A stretch of DNA of 24,701 nucleotides from positions 1-24,701 of the forward strand of contig CAUZFZ010000158.1 of the NCBI GenBank assembly GCA_963579025.1, read 5' to 3'. The stretch is from CAUZFZ01 sp963579025 (GTDB lineage: Bacteria > Planctomycetota > Planctomycetia > Planctomycetales > Planctomycetaceae). Shown in pieces: positions 14,711 through 22,597 of this stretch; the first letter of the stretch is position 1; each line of letters starts with the position of its first letter. The translations under genes were made by a program, and so were the position numbers. The notes under the pieces are model-generated. The model was given only the letters and a program-made list of their open reading frames with translations. It made no database searches and had not been told where the DNA came from.

Positions 14711-14846
14711 ACGCGTTCCCATGATTCGCCTGGGAACGTCGCTTTGGAAGTTCTGCTTCCTGTGCATTTAGATCTGGGCAGGACTGGTCGAAGCAGAGCT
14801 GTGATGATGTGCGTTCCCAAACTGGAATCCGGGAGCGAGTTTTTTT
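14711..14846. repeat. Repeat-derived hairpin cluster between mqnA and mqnC
   Basis: Three inverted repeats in 136 bases: CGTTCCCA/TGGGAACG (14714-14721/14731-14738, 9-base loop); CTGCTTC/GAAGCAG (14753-14759/14790-14796, extendable with one mismatch); and CGTTCCC/GGGAGCG (14812-14818/14831-14837, one G-T pair). From memory, CGTTCCCA...GGGAACG hairpins are common dispersed repeats in planctomycete genomes; other copies were not searched for. Confidence 0.55.
14812..14846 (+). terminator. Candidate intrinsic terminator or attenuator upstream of mqnC
   Basis: Stem CGTTCCC/GGGAGCG with a 12-base loop, followed closely by a run of seven T (14840-14846). It sits after mqnA and only 30 bases before the mqnC ATG, so it would end mqnA transcripts or limit read-through into mqnC. 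Confidence 0.5.
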
Positions 14847-14875
14847 GACGAGGTTTGGAATCGGGAAACACGACG

Positions 14876-16036
14876 ATGATTCAGCACATTCTCGACAAGG
14901 CCGTGGCTGGTGACCGGTTGACTCCCGACGAAGGCGTCGAGTTACTGAAGTCGCACGACCTGATCGCGATCGGCCAGGCTGCGGACGCCATCACCCGTCG
15001 ACTGCATCCCGAGCCGTATCGCACGTACAACATCGATCGGAACATCAACTACACGAACGCCTGTGCCGCGGTTTGTGATTTCTGCGCGTTCTATCGACCT
15101 GTCGGTCATGACGAGGTCTACGTGCTGTCGCAGGAAGCGCTGCACGACAAAGTCCGCGAGACTGTGCAGCTCGGCGGTGACCAGATTCTCCTGCAGGGCG
15201 GCCTGCATCCGAAGCTGCCGCTGGAGTGGTACGAGGAAATGCTCAGCGGACTGAAGGCTGAGTTTCCGCAGGTCAATGTCCACGGCTTCAGCCCGCCTGA
15301 GCTGTTTCACTTCCACAAACTGAGCAAGCTGCCACTGGAAACCGTGCTCGGGCGACTGCGTGAGGCTGGACTGGGCAGCATTCCCGGCGGTGGGGGAGAA
15401 ATCCTCGTTGACCGTGTCCGCAAAGAGATTACACGCGGGAAGGTGCTCACTGACGACTGGCTCAACGTGATGCGTGTGTGGCACGAAATGGGCGGTAAAT
15501 CAACGTGTACGATGATGTTCGGACATATCGAAACACTTGAAGATCGGATCGAACATCTCGATCGCCTGCGACAGGCTCAGGATGAGACCGGAGGTTACAC
15601 GGCCTTCATCTGCTGGTCGCATCAACCTCCGCACAAGGCTCCGTGGTATGGCGGCGATCGCACGGACGGCACCGATATGTCAAAGCTTCCGCCGGTGGGG
15701 GCGTTTGAGTACCTGAAAACGCAGGCCGTCAGCCGCATCTACATAGACAACATCCCCAATATTCAGTCGTCGTGGGTCACGCAGGGTGACAAAACGGGAC
15801 AGGTCGCCCTGTTCTTCGGAGCAAACGACATGGGCTCGCTGATGATTGAAGAGAACGTCGTCTCTCAGGCCGGCACTGTGTACCACCTGACGCTCGAGAC
15901 AATCCGCCGCTGCATCCGCGAAGCCGGGTACATCCCGCGACAGCGAAACGTCTTCTACGACTACATCGACGACGCAGACGAAACCGCTCCGCAAATCCCC
16001 CAGCCGACGTCAGTTGCGCTGCCAGTGCTCAGCTAA
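14876..16036 (+). CDS. mqnC: Cyclic dehypoxanthine futalosine synthase (radical SAM)
   Basis: Radical SAM enzyme that cyclises dehypoxanthine futalosine in menaquinone synthesis. 386 aa, near the usual length. The iron-sulfur cluster cysteines are C63-x3-C67-x2-C70 (NACAAVCDFCAFYR); LQGGLHP, HGFSPPEL, a GSIPGGGGEIL motif and TCTMMFGH match the MqnC/MqnE/CofH group, and the order of motifs and the IPNIQSSWV and GANDMGSLMIEENV segments fit MqnC. Start at ATG 14876 with GGGAAA upstream; a TTG at 14855 would add seven residues. No mqnD or mqnE is in the window, so the pathway must be completed elsewhere. Confidence 0.94.
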   Translation: MIQHILDKAVAGDRLTPDEGVELLKSHDLIAIGQAADAITRRLHPEPYRTYNIDRNINYTNACAAVCDFCAFYRPVGHDEVYVLSQEALHDKVRETVQLGGDQILLQGGLHPKLPLEWYEEMLSGLKAEFPQVNVHGFSPPELFHFHKLSKLPLETVLGRLREAGLGSIPGGGGEILVDRVRKEITRGKVLTDDWLNVMRVWHEMGGKSTCTMMFGHIETLEDRIEHLDRLRQAQDETGGYTAFICWSHQPPHKAPWYGGDRTDGTDMSKLPPVGAFEYLKTQAVSRIYIDNIPNIQSSWVTQGDKTGQVALFFGANDMGSLMIEENVVSQAGTVYHLTLETIRRCIREAGYIPRQRNVFYDYIDDADETAPQIPQPTSVALPVLS

Positions 16037-16206
16037 GCCAGCAGTACCCGTCGCCCCTGTCTGCGTGCATTAACAGACGTTGATGCAAGGGTTTGTGGAG
16101 AGTTGTTTCCGCACTTGTCTGGCAGTACGCTCCTGCCGTTGTTCGACTGTGTCCGGTTCGCTCACCGGGCTCCAATCACCAAGCTGATTTGCACCGAGGA
16201 AGCCCG

Positions 16207-17433
16207 ATGGCAAGCGTGTCTGCACTTGCATCCAACGTCCTGTCCGAAACCAACGGCATCTTTCGCCTCGCTCCGAACTGGGTGCCGCGATCGTTCCTGC
16301 AGCCGGGTCGGCGGCTCAAGCTGCATCCGGACCATTATTACGCACTCGGCATGGACCGCGGCGGCATCGACGAACGGTGGTTCGGGTCAACGACCGAAGC
16401 AGCCAACGAAAACCGGAACTGGGACGAGGGGCTCAGCTATTGCGTCACGCCATCGGGTGAGAAATTCCTGCTGCGGGACGCAGTCAGTGAACTCGGGGCC
16501 GAAGTGATTGGCGATGCGATCTGGTCGAAATACGGCAAATGGCCGTGCTATTCGAAGTTCTTCGACAACATGGGACCGATCCCCCATCACATGCATCAGA
16601 ATGCCGAGCAGGCCAAGCTTGTCGGACAGGAAGGCAAGCCCGAGTCGTACTACTTCCCGCCACAGTACAACCCGACCGGCAACAACTTCCCGTACACATT
16701 CATGGGGCTGGAACCGGGAACGACGAAAGAACAGGTCGTCAAGTGCCTGGCCGACTGGAACACCGGCGATAACGGCATCCTCGACCTGTCGAAAGCCTAT
16801 CGCCTCAAGCCTGGCACCGGCTGGCTGATTCCGCCCTGTGTGCTGCATGCTCCAGGCAGTCTGCTGACGTACGAACCGCAATGGGGTTCGGATGTGTTCG
16901 GCATGTACCAGTCGCTCGTTGAGGGCCGAATGGTACCGCGGTCACTCCTGACGAAGGATTTCCCAGAGGAATACCACAACGACAATCAGTACATGGTCGA
17001 CGCACTCGACTGGGAAAAGAACGTCGATCCCAACTTCAAAGACAACAACTATCTTGAGCCGGTCGTCTGCTCGGAAGGCGACGGCTGGGCCGATCGATGG
17101 ATCGTCTACGGCAAGGTCAACGGCGAGCAGCTCTTCACCGCGAAAGAGTTGACTGTCCAGCCCGGTGCCAAATGCACGATCACCGATGGTGGCGCGTTCT
17201 CCTGGATCACGACTCAGGGAGAAGGCCGCATTGGAAGCCTCAAACTTCAAACGCCCGCGATGATCCGTTTCGGTGACATGACGGAAGACGAGGCCTTCGT
17301 GACTGCAAAGCGAGCTGCCGAAGGCGTCGAGTTTGAGAACACCGGAACCGACCCACTCGTCGGTCTGCGATACTTCGGCCCGGATGCCCAGCCGGACGCT
17401 CCGGCGATGGGCGCGTACAAACAACAGGGTTGA
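16207..17433 (+). CDS. Cupin-fold protein related to type I phosphomannose isomerase
   Basis: 408 aa. Start at ATG 16207 with GAGGAA six bases upstream; an extension to 16093 adds 38 residues without resemblance to anything. The metal-binding cluster PHHMHQNAEQA (H127, H128, H130) and the later LIPPCVLHAPGSLLTYEPQWGSDVF segment resemble the active-site cupin of phosphomannose isomerase-type enzymes. A second cupin-like half ends with TQGEGRIGSL and a RYFGPDA tail. The role is probably in isomerisation or binding of a sugar or sugar phosphate. The neighbouring TIM-barrel isomerase and Gfo/Idh/MocA genes support carbohydrate metabolism. The exact substrate is unknown. Confidence 0.75.
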   Translation: MASVSALASNVLSETNGIFRLAPNWVPRSFLQPGRRLKLHPDHYYALGMDRGGIDERWFGSTTEAANENRNWDEGLSYCVTPSGEKFLLRDAVSELGAEVIGDAIWSKYGKWPCYSKFFDNMGPIPHHMHQNAEQAKLVGQEGKPESYYFPPQYNPTGNNFPYTFMGLEPGTTKEQVVKCLADWNTGDNGILDLSKAYRLKPGTGWLIPPCVLHAPGSLLTYEPQWGSDVFGMYQSLVEGRMVPRSLLTKDFPEEYHNDNQYMVDALDWEKNVDPNFKDNNYLEPVVCSEGDGWADRWIVYGKVNGEQLFTAKELTVQPGAKCTITDGGAFSWITTQGEGRIGSLKLQTPAMIRFGDMTEDEAFVTAKRAAEGVEFENTGTDPLVGLRYFGPDAQPDAPAMGAYKQQG

Positions 17434-17457
17434 CTCTCCCCGGCTGGTGATCTGCTG

Positions 17458-18207
17458 ATGAGTGCCACAGTCGAACAATCAGACCCCTTCATCGTGCTGC
17501 ACGGCATCTCGTGGCAGACGTACGAGCGGATCCTGGACGCTCTCGGCGAGTATCACCTGCGTCACACATACGATTCCGGGGAGCTGGAATTCCGGGCTCG
17601 ACTCTACGGCGTCACCTGGTCTGACTATCTGAAGTTTCTGGAGGCACTCGGCGACCATTCGGTCAGACATACGTATGACGGCGGAGATCTCGAAATGATG
17701 TCGCCCAGACTGGATCACGACTGGATCAAGCGCATGATTGGTCGAGTCATCGAAATGGTGGCCTATGAATTCGAGATCGACATCAAGTCCATTGGTTCTA
17801 CAACCCTGACTGGCGATACAGTTGAAAAAGGATTCGAACCTGACGAAGCCTACTACGTTGCCAATGAGTCCGTGGTCCGCGGAAAAATGCGATTTGAACC
17901 GAATGTCGACCCACCACCCGACTTGCTTGTCGAAGTGGATGTGACCCACAGTTCTTTGCCCCGGCTCCCGGGATTCGCAGCACTGGAAATCCCGGAAGTC
18001 TGGAGACGTGCCGATGGAGCGGTTCACTTCCTGCAACGCACTGGTGACGATTCTTACGAGGAACTGACTCACAGCGTTGCGTTTCCGATGCTGACTCCCG
18101 AGGACATTGAACGCTCACTGGATCGACTCGGCACTACGTCTGAGAATGTCGTGCTGCGGGAGTTGATCAGCGAACTGAAATCACGAACTGATAAACCGGT
18201 GAATTGA
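17458..18207 (+). CDS. Uma2-family (DUF820) nuclease-fold protein with duplicated N-terminal motif
   Basis: 249 aa. The Uma2 core is clear: GFEPDEAYYV (D129), PPPDLLVEVDVT (D155, E159) and LPGFAALEIPEVWR, which fit the PD-(D/E)xK fold. The N-terminus contains a 35-residue tandem duplication: residues 16-50 (GISWQTYERILDALGEY, then RHTYDSGELE) repeated at 51-85 (GVTWSDYLKFLEALGDH, then RHTYDGGDLEMMSP). Only the second copy keeps the normal junction to the core. Uma2 proteins are numerous in planctomycetes and cyanobacteria; their cellular role is not established. The ribosome site is weak; 24 bases separate it from the cupin gene. Confidence 0.85.
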   Translation: MSATVEQSDPFIVLHGISWQTYERILDALGEYHLRHTYDSGELEFRARLYGVTWSDYLKFLEALGDHSVRHTYDGGDLEMMSPRLDHDWIKRMIGRVIEMVAYEFEIDIKSIGSTTLTGDTVEKGFEPDEAYYVANESVVRGKMRFEPNVDPPPDLLVEVDVTHSSLPRLPGFAALEIPEVWRRADGAVHFLQRTGDDSYEELTHSVAFPMLTPEDIERSLDRLGTTSENVVLRELISELKSRTDKPVN

Positions 18208-18216
18208 CTTACTGCA

Positions 18217-18338
18217 AGGCTCTGTTTGAAAACTCGAATTCGCTCGTAGGATGGGCACTCTTGCCCGTCCATTTCTCGATGAATCGCGATGTGGGGACGG
18301 GCAAGAGTGCCCATCCTACGGGTTTTCAAACAGAGCCT
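18217..18338. repeat. 122-bp nested inverted-repeat element of planctomycete type
   Basis: The outer arms are 17-bp perfect inverted repeats, AGGCTCTGTTTGAAAAC (18217-18233) and its complement (18322-18338). The inner arms are 26-bp perfect inverted repeats (18245-18270 and 18295-18320, beginning CGTAGGATGGGCACTCTTG) around a 24-base loop. The RNA would fold into a very stable stem. From memory this GGATGGGCACTCTTGCCCGTC motif is a dispersed repeat in planctomycete genomes. It starts 9 bases after the Uma2 stop and ends 33 bases before the next start codon. No direct target duplication is evident. Confidence 0.85.
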
Positions 18339-18371
18339 GGAGTCTGTTCCCTGCAGGAGACTGGCGGAATT

Positions 18372-19403
18372 ATGAGCAATGCATTTCCAAAACTTCACAA
18401 CGCAATGTGGCCCGGCCTGGTCGGCAAAGGAACTGACGAAGGTCAGGAGCCACCGATCAGCCTGGAACGGATGCTCGAACTGACCGCAGCTGCGGAAGTC
18501 GACGGCCAGAAGTTTGACGGCATCGATTACTTCCTGTTCCTGCCCCATACGGATCCGGAAGCCAGCGATGACGAACTGAATCGCATCGCCGATTTGATCG
18601 CCAGTCACGGCTTCGACGTCGGATCGCTCGTGGCCCCAGTGTGGCCAGGCACCATTGGCGACTCAGCGATGGGCGACGACACCGCCCGCGAGAAGTTCCT
18701 GAGCGCTGTCACGATGGCCTGCCGCATCGCAAAGGTCTTCGAGAACCATGGCGTTCGAAAAGGTGGAGTCATCCGTATCGACTCGGCCGAATTCGGCGTT
18801 GAGAAGTGGCGGGAAGATTCGGTCGCCAACACGAAACGCATTGCCGAGACCTTTCGGGAAGCTGCGAAGATTGCCGCCGACAACGGCCAGCGTCTGGCGG
18901 CCGAAGGTGAAATCTGCTGGGCTGGAATGCATTCGTGGAAAGACATGCTCAACCTGCTGGAAGAAGTTGGCATGCCGGAGACGCTGGGCTTCCAGGCCGA
19001 TCAGGCTCACACATATTTGTACCTGCTGGGCTACAACGCCCCCGAATGTGCGCTGCTGCAGGATGGTTACAACGACGACGAGTTCCACGCTGCCTACACC
19101 GAGATGACTGACAAGCTGCGTCCGTGGACGATTGACTTCCACGTCGCACAGAACGACGGCACGGTGCATGGAGCTGGATCGCACGACAAGACCGGCCGGC
19201 ACTGCCAGGCCGACGATCCCAACGGTCGGCTCGATATTACAAAGACAGCCGGCTACTGGCTGAAAGATGCTCAGGATCGAGGCATCCGGCACATCTGCTG
19301 GGACGGCTGCATGTTCCCCAACGAAGTGCTCGAAAGCCCGGGTACCTGGAATGCGATCCTCGATGCAATGATCAAAGTTCGCGACGCCCACGGCTGGAAT
19401 TGA
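18372..19403 (+). CDS. TIM-barrel sugar phosphate isomerase/epimerase-like protein
   Basis: 343 aa, of the xylose-isomerase-like TIM-barrel superfamily (AP endonuclease 2 fold). Start at ATG 18372 (AGGAG 17 to 13 bases upstream); the frame is open to 18204, but that would translate the repeat element. Barrel strands with likely metal ligands: GGVIRIDSAEF, LAAEGEICWAG (Glu), LGFQADQAHTY (Asp, His), TIDFHVAQNDG (Asp, His) and the final ICWDGCMFP. Substrate unknown. The next gene, an oxidoreductase of the Gfo/Idh/MocA family, is a usual partner of such isomerases in sugar or inositol degradation clusters, and the hairpin at 19420 separates the two. Confidence 0.82.
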   Translation: MSNAFPKLHNAMWPGLVGKGTDEGQEPPISLERMLELTAAAEVDGQKFDGIDYFLFLPHTDPEASDDELNRIADLIASHGFDVGSLVAPVWPGTIGDSAMGDDTAREKFLSAVTMACRIAKVFENHGVRKGGVIRIDSAEFGVEKWREDSVANTKRIAETFREAAKIAADNGQRLAAEGEICWAGMHSWKDMLNLLEEVGMPETLGFQADQAHTYLYLLGYNAPECALLQDGYNDDEFHAAYTEMTDKLRPWTIDFHVAQNDGTVHGAGSHDKTGRHCQADDPNGRLDITKTAGYWLKDAQDRGIRHICWDGCMFPNEVLESPGTWNAILDAMIKVRDAHGWN

Positions 19404-19419
19404 ACGATTGCAATTGTCT

Positions 19420-19456
19420 GAAGCCCGGCTTCCTGCACGAAACCGGGCTTCTGTTT
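19420..19456 (+). terminator. Intrinsic terminator after the isomerase gene
   Basis: GAAGCCCGG (19420-19428) pairs perfectly with CCGGGCTTC (19443-19451), 14-base loop, followed by TGTTTT. A G/C-rich 9-bp stem and T tract 16 bases after the stop codon make a good rho-independent terminator, so the next gene probably has its own promoter or depends on read-through. Confidence 0.75.
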
Positions 19457-19495
19457 TCTCATACTCAGCTTGATTTTTTCAGGAGTTGATTGGCC

Positions 19496-20641
19496 ATGGC
19501 AAAGAAGCCCTTCCGCCTGGGCATGATCGGGTACGGCTTTATGGGCCGTGCTCACTCGAACGCTTACTGCAAGGTTGGCAACTTTTTTGATCTTGAGTTC
19601 GACGTTCAGCTTCAGGCCATCTGTGCTCGTAACGCCGAGAATGCTCAGGCTTTCGCCGACAACTGGGGCTACAAGTCGGTCGAAACGGACTGGCGCAAGC
19701 TGCTCGAACGTGACGACATCGATGCGGTCGATGTTTGCGTTCCGAACAACCTGCACAAGGAAATCTGCCTCGCCGCAGCCGACGCCGGCAAGATCATCCT
19801 GTGTGAGAAACCCCTTGCGATGAATACCGCAGAGGGTGAGGAAATGTGCCAGGCGGTCGAGAAGGCCGGCGTCCCCAATATGGTCTGGTACAACTACCGT
19901 CGGGTCCCCGCGGTGACGTTTGCCAAACAGTTGATCGACGAAGGCCGTCTCGGAAAGATCTTCCACTACCGGGCGAACTTCCTGCAGGACTGGACGATCG
20001 GTGCTGACGTTCCTCAAGGGGGTGCGGCTCTGTGGCGGCTTGATGCCGAGGCCGCCGGGTCTGGTGTGACGGGTGACCTACTGGCGCACTGCATCGATAC
20101 AGCCTTGTGGCTGAATGGAGGCATCACTGACGTGAGCGCTATGACTGAGACGTTCGTTAAGGAGCGTGTCCACACAGCGACTGGTGAAGTGCAGCCTGTC
20201 AACATTGATGACGCCTGCACGTTCCATTGCCACTTCAACAACGGCTCGCTGGGTCTGTTCGAATCAACGCGATACGCGCGCGGGCACAAGGCGCTTTACA
20301 CCTTTGAGATCAATGGTGAACTCGCGTCAATAAAATGGGACCTGCACGATCTGCACCGACTGCAGTGGTTCGATTACAAAGTGGAAGGCCCGCTGCGTGG
20401 CTGGAGTTCCATTCACGTGACCGATCACGGTGGCGAGCAGCCCTACATGGATAAGTGGTGGGTGCCTGGCCTGCAGATTGGCTACGAACACTCCTTCGTG
20501 CATCAGGTCGCTGATTTCCTTGAAGGGCACGCCAGGGGGGAAGCTGTCTCACCGACATTCCGCGACGCACTGGAAACTCAGAAGGTCTGCGATGCTGTTC
20601 TGGCAAGCGCGAAAGACCGTGCGTGGAAGGACGTCGGATAG
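19496..20641 (+). CDS. Gfo/Idh/MocA-family NAD(P)-dependent oxidoreductase
   Basis: 381 aa. N-terminal Rossmann fold with GMIGYGFMGRAH (G12-x-G14-x-x-G17), the family's C103-E104-K105-P106 motif (substrate-side Lys) and VCVPNNLHKEI; the C-terminal alpha/beta domain has DLLAHCIDTALWL, with Asp and His placed like the catalytic pair, and FESTRYARGHKALYTFEING. Such enzymes oxidise or reduce sugars, inositols and glycosides. Start at ATG 19496; AGGAG lies 10 bases upstream, slightly far, and a TTG at 19490 is an alternative that adds two residues. No signal peptide, so cytoplasmic, unlike the many exported members in planctomycetes. Confidence 0.9.
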   Translation: MAKKPFRLGMIGYGFMGRAHSNAYCKVGNFFDLEFDVQLQAICARNAENAQAFADNWGYKSVETDWRKLLERDDIDAVDVCVPNNLHKEICLAAADAGKIILCEKPLAMNTAEGEEMCQAVEKAGVPNMVWYNYRRVPAVTFAKQLIDEGRLGKIFHYRANFLQDWTIGADVPQGGAALWRLDAEAAGSGVTGDLLAHCIDTALWLNGGITDVSAMTETFVKERVHTATGEVQPVNIDDACTFHCHFNNGSLGLFESTRYARGHKALYTFEINGELASIKWDLHDLHRLQWFDYKVEGPLRGWSSIHVTDHGGEQPYMDKWWVPGLQIGYEHSFVHQVADFLEGHARGEAVSPTFRDALETQKVCDAVLASAKDRAWKDVG

Positions 20642-20800
20642 CGGGCGTCCTGGCATCGGCCTATACTCAGCCTGCATCGAACGAATTCAGACTGGCGGTC
20701 AAAGCTGTTCGCAGGAACAGATTCGGCCGCCAGTTATTGTTGCGCATCGAGGACTTTGTCGTACGAGCCACGCAAAAGTTCAGCGTCTGAGGAGAATCAA

Positions 20801-21274
20801 ATGCAAAATCCGATTTCCAGGGAAGGTTACGAGAAGATTCGGGAAGACATCCGTCGCATGGAAGACGACGAGATGCCCCTGATCGCTCAGCGGATTGCTA
20901 CGGCCCGCGCGGAAGGTGACCTCAAAGAGAACGCCGAGTATCACGGACAGCGCGATGCACAGGGATTAATGCAGGCGAAAATTAATCAGCTCAAGAGCAA
21001 GCTGGCCAGTTGCACCATCGTCGACAAGTCGGCCATGCCCGAGGGGATTGTCGCATTCGGTCGCACAGTCACGGTGAAAGATCGGGACTACGGCGACGTG
21101 GAGAAGTACGAATTCGTCGGTCCGGGTGAAGAGGACTACGAAGGCGCGATCATGAAGATTCTCACCAGCAGCCCGCTGGCGAGCGCACTGGTCGGCAAAG
21201 AAGTCGGCGCTCAGGTAGATGTAACGCTTCCGAATGGCAGCGTGCAGAAGCTTGAAGTCGTTGCGATCGATTGA
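20801..21274 (+). CDS. greA: Transcription elongation factor GreA
   Basis: Rescues backtracked RNA polymerase by stimulating transcript cleavage. 157 aa, the standard length. N-terminal coiled coil with the tip motif GDLKENAEYH (acidic D40 and E43), then the FKBP-like domain with GRTVTVKD and the terminal SSPLASALVGKEVGAQVDVTLPNGSVQKLEVVAI. Start at ATG 20801 with GAGGAG at ideal spacing; the frame open to 20756 is not needed. The 159 bases upstream contain a short hairpin CTGTTC/GAACAG (20705-20710/20715-20720) and a TATACT at 20662 but no convincing -35. Confidence 0.96.
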   Translation: MQNPISREGYEKIREDIRRMEDDEMPLIAQRIATARAEGDLKENAEYHGQRDAQGLMQAKINQLKSKLASCTIVDKSAMPEGIVAFGRTVTVKDRDYGDVEKYEFVGPGEEDYEGAIMKILTSSPLASALVGKEVGAQVDVTLPNGSVQKLEVVAID

Positions 21275-21318
21275 ACAACACACTCAACGATGGCCATATC
21301 AACGAAGGGCACTACCAA

Positions 21319-22572
21319 ATGCGAGTCCTGATCTACATCCTGAGCCTGTCATTTACCACATCCGCACTGGCGGCTGACTGGACCGAATTCCGTGGCCCAG
21401 ACGGACAGGGACACGCCGAAGCATCTGGATTGCCCGACAAATGGAGCACGGATGGTAATGTCGCCTGGAAAACGCCCATCAACGGCCTGGGCTGGTCGTC
21501 GCCGGTGATTGTTGGTGACCACATTTACCTGACGACGGCGGTCGGTGCATCAATTCGTGATCCCGAGCAGTCACTCAGGCTCGTTTGCCTGGCCGCAGAT
21601 TCGGGTCAGATTGTCTTCGATAAGGAGATCTTCCAGCAGAAGGCCGGCGGTGGATCGGTCGATCGTGTGCATGGCAAGAACAGCCAGGCGAGTCCGACTC
21701 CGATCAGTGACGGAACGCACATCTTCGTCCACTTCGGAACCCGCGGCACGGCATGCCTGACGCTTGAGGGCGACGTCGTGTGGACGACGCAGGAACTGAA
21801 ATACGCACCCGTTCACGGCAACGGTGGTTCGCCTGTTCTGGTGGATGACCTGCTGGTGGTTTCGTGTGATGGAGGCGACATTGAGTTCATGGTGGCGCTG
21901 GATCGTGCGACGGGAAACGTTCGATGGAAGACAGACCGTACCCGGAAATCTGGAAGGAAATTTGCATTCGGAACGCCACTCGTAATCGAGGCGAGTGGCC
22001 AGAAGCAAATCGTGTCACAGGGAGCTGGCGCCGTTTACGCTTACCAGCCCCAGGATGGTTCCGTGATCTGGACGGTCGATTACGGCACTGGCTACTCGGT
22101 CATTCCTCGCCCGGTTTATGCGCACGGCCTCGTGTTCATCTCCTCTGGCTATGACCGACCCGTGATGTACGCGATTGATCCGACCGGCAAAGGCGACGTC
22201 ACGGAAACTCACGTCCGGTGGACACTCAACCGTGGTGCTCCACACACACCGTCACCGCTGGTCGTTGGCGACGAACTGTACCTCGTCAGCGATGGTGGAA
22301 TCGCATCCTGCGTGGACGCAAAGACTGGCGAAGTTCACTGGACGGAGCGGATTGGTGGAAAGTACTCAGCGTCACCACTTTACGCCGACGGGAAGATTTA
22401 CATTCAGGCAGAGGAAGGCGAAGGGATCGTAATTCGACCGGGTCTGGAATACACCGAAGTCGCTCGGAACAAACTCGAAGGTCGTACTTTTGCTTCGTAC
22501 GCCGTGCTGAAATCGTCGCTGCTGATTCGCACGGAAAAGCAGCTCTACCGGATTTCGAGTGACAATAATTGA
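21319..22572 (+). CDS. Exported PQQ-like beta-propeller protein
   Basis: 417 aa with a signal peptide (MRVLIYILSLSFTTSALA, cleavage probably before ADWTEFRGP). The WTEFRGPDGQG opening, W(K/T)xx-type blade ends (GNVAWKTPI, GDVVWTTQEL, GNVRWKTDR, GSVIWTVDY, THVRWTLNR, GEVHWTERI) and GSPVLV/ASPLYADGKIY strands define PQQ-like (BamB/quinoprotein-type) propeller repeats, about seven or eight blades. Planctomycetes have many such proteins; a catalytic role with bound PQQ is not supported by anything seen, and binding or scaffolding is as likely. Start at ATG 21319 (GAAGGG upstream); the frame runs back to a TTG overlapping the greA stop, but the signal peptide decides for 21319. Confidence 0.88.
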   Translation: MRVLIYILSLSFTTSALAADWTEFRGPDGQGHAEASGLPDKWSTDGNVAWKTPINGLGWSSPVIVGDHIYLTTAVGASIRDPEQSLRLVCLAADSGQIVFDKEIFQQKAGGGSVDRVHGKNSQASPTPISDGTHIFVHFGTRGTACLTLEGDVVWTTQELKYAPVHGNGGSPVLVDDLLVVSCDGGDIEFMVALDRATGNVRWKTDRTRKSGRKFAFGTPLVIEASGQKQIVSQGAGAVYAYQPQDGSVIWTVDYGTGYSVIPRPVYAHGLVFISSGYDRPVMYAIDPTGKGDVTETHVRWTLNRGAPHTPSPLVVGDELYLVSDGGIASCVDAKTGEVHWTERIGGKYSASPLYADGKIYIQAEEGEGIVIRPGLEYTEVARNKLEGRTFASYAVLKSSLLIRTEKQLYRISSDNN

Positions 22573-22597
22573 AGCTGCCGCCCAACAGGAGAGCCTG

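Noticed and set aside
17458..18207. Uma2 gene as a toxin or transposon-encoded nuclease
   Set aside because: No antitoxin-like partner or inverted repeats flank the gene as a unit; the family is widespread as single genes.
18204..18371. N-terminal extension of the isomerase gene
   Set aside because: It is a translation of the inverted-repeat element; family similarity begins at the ATG at 18372.
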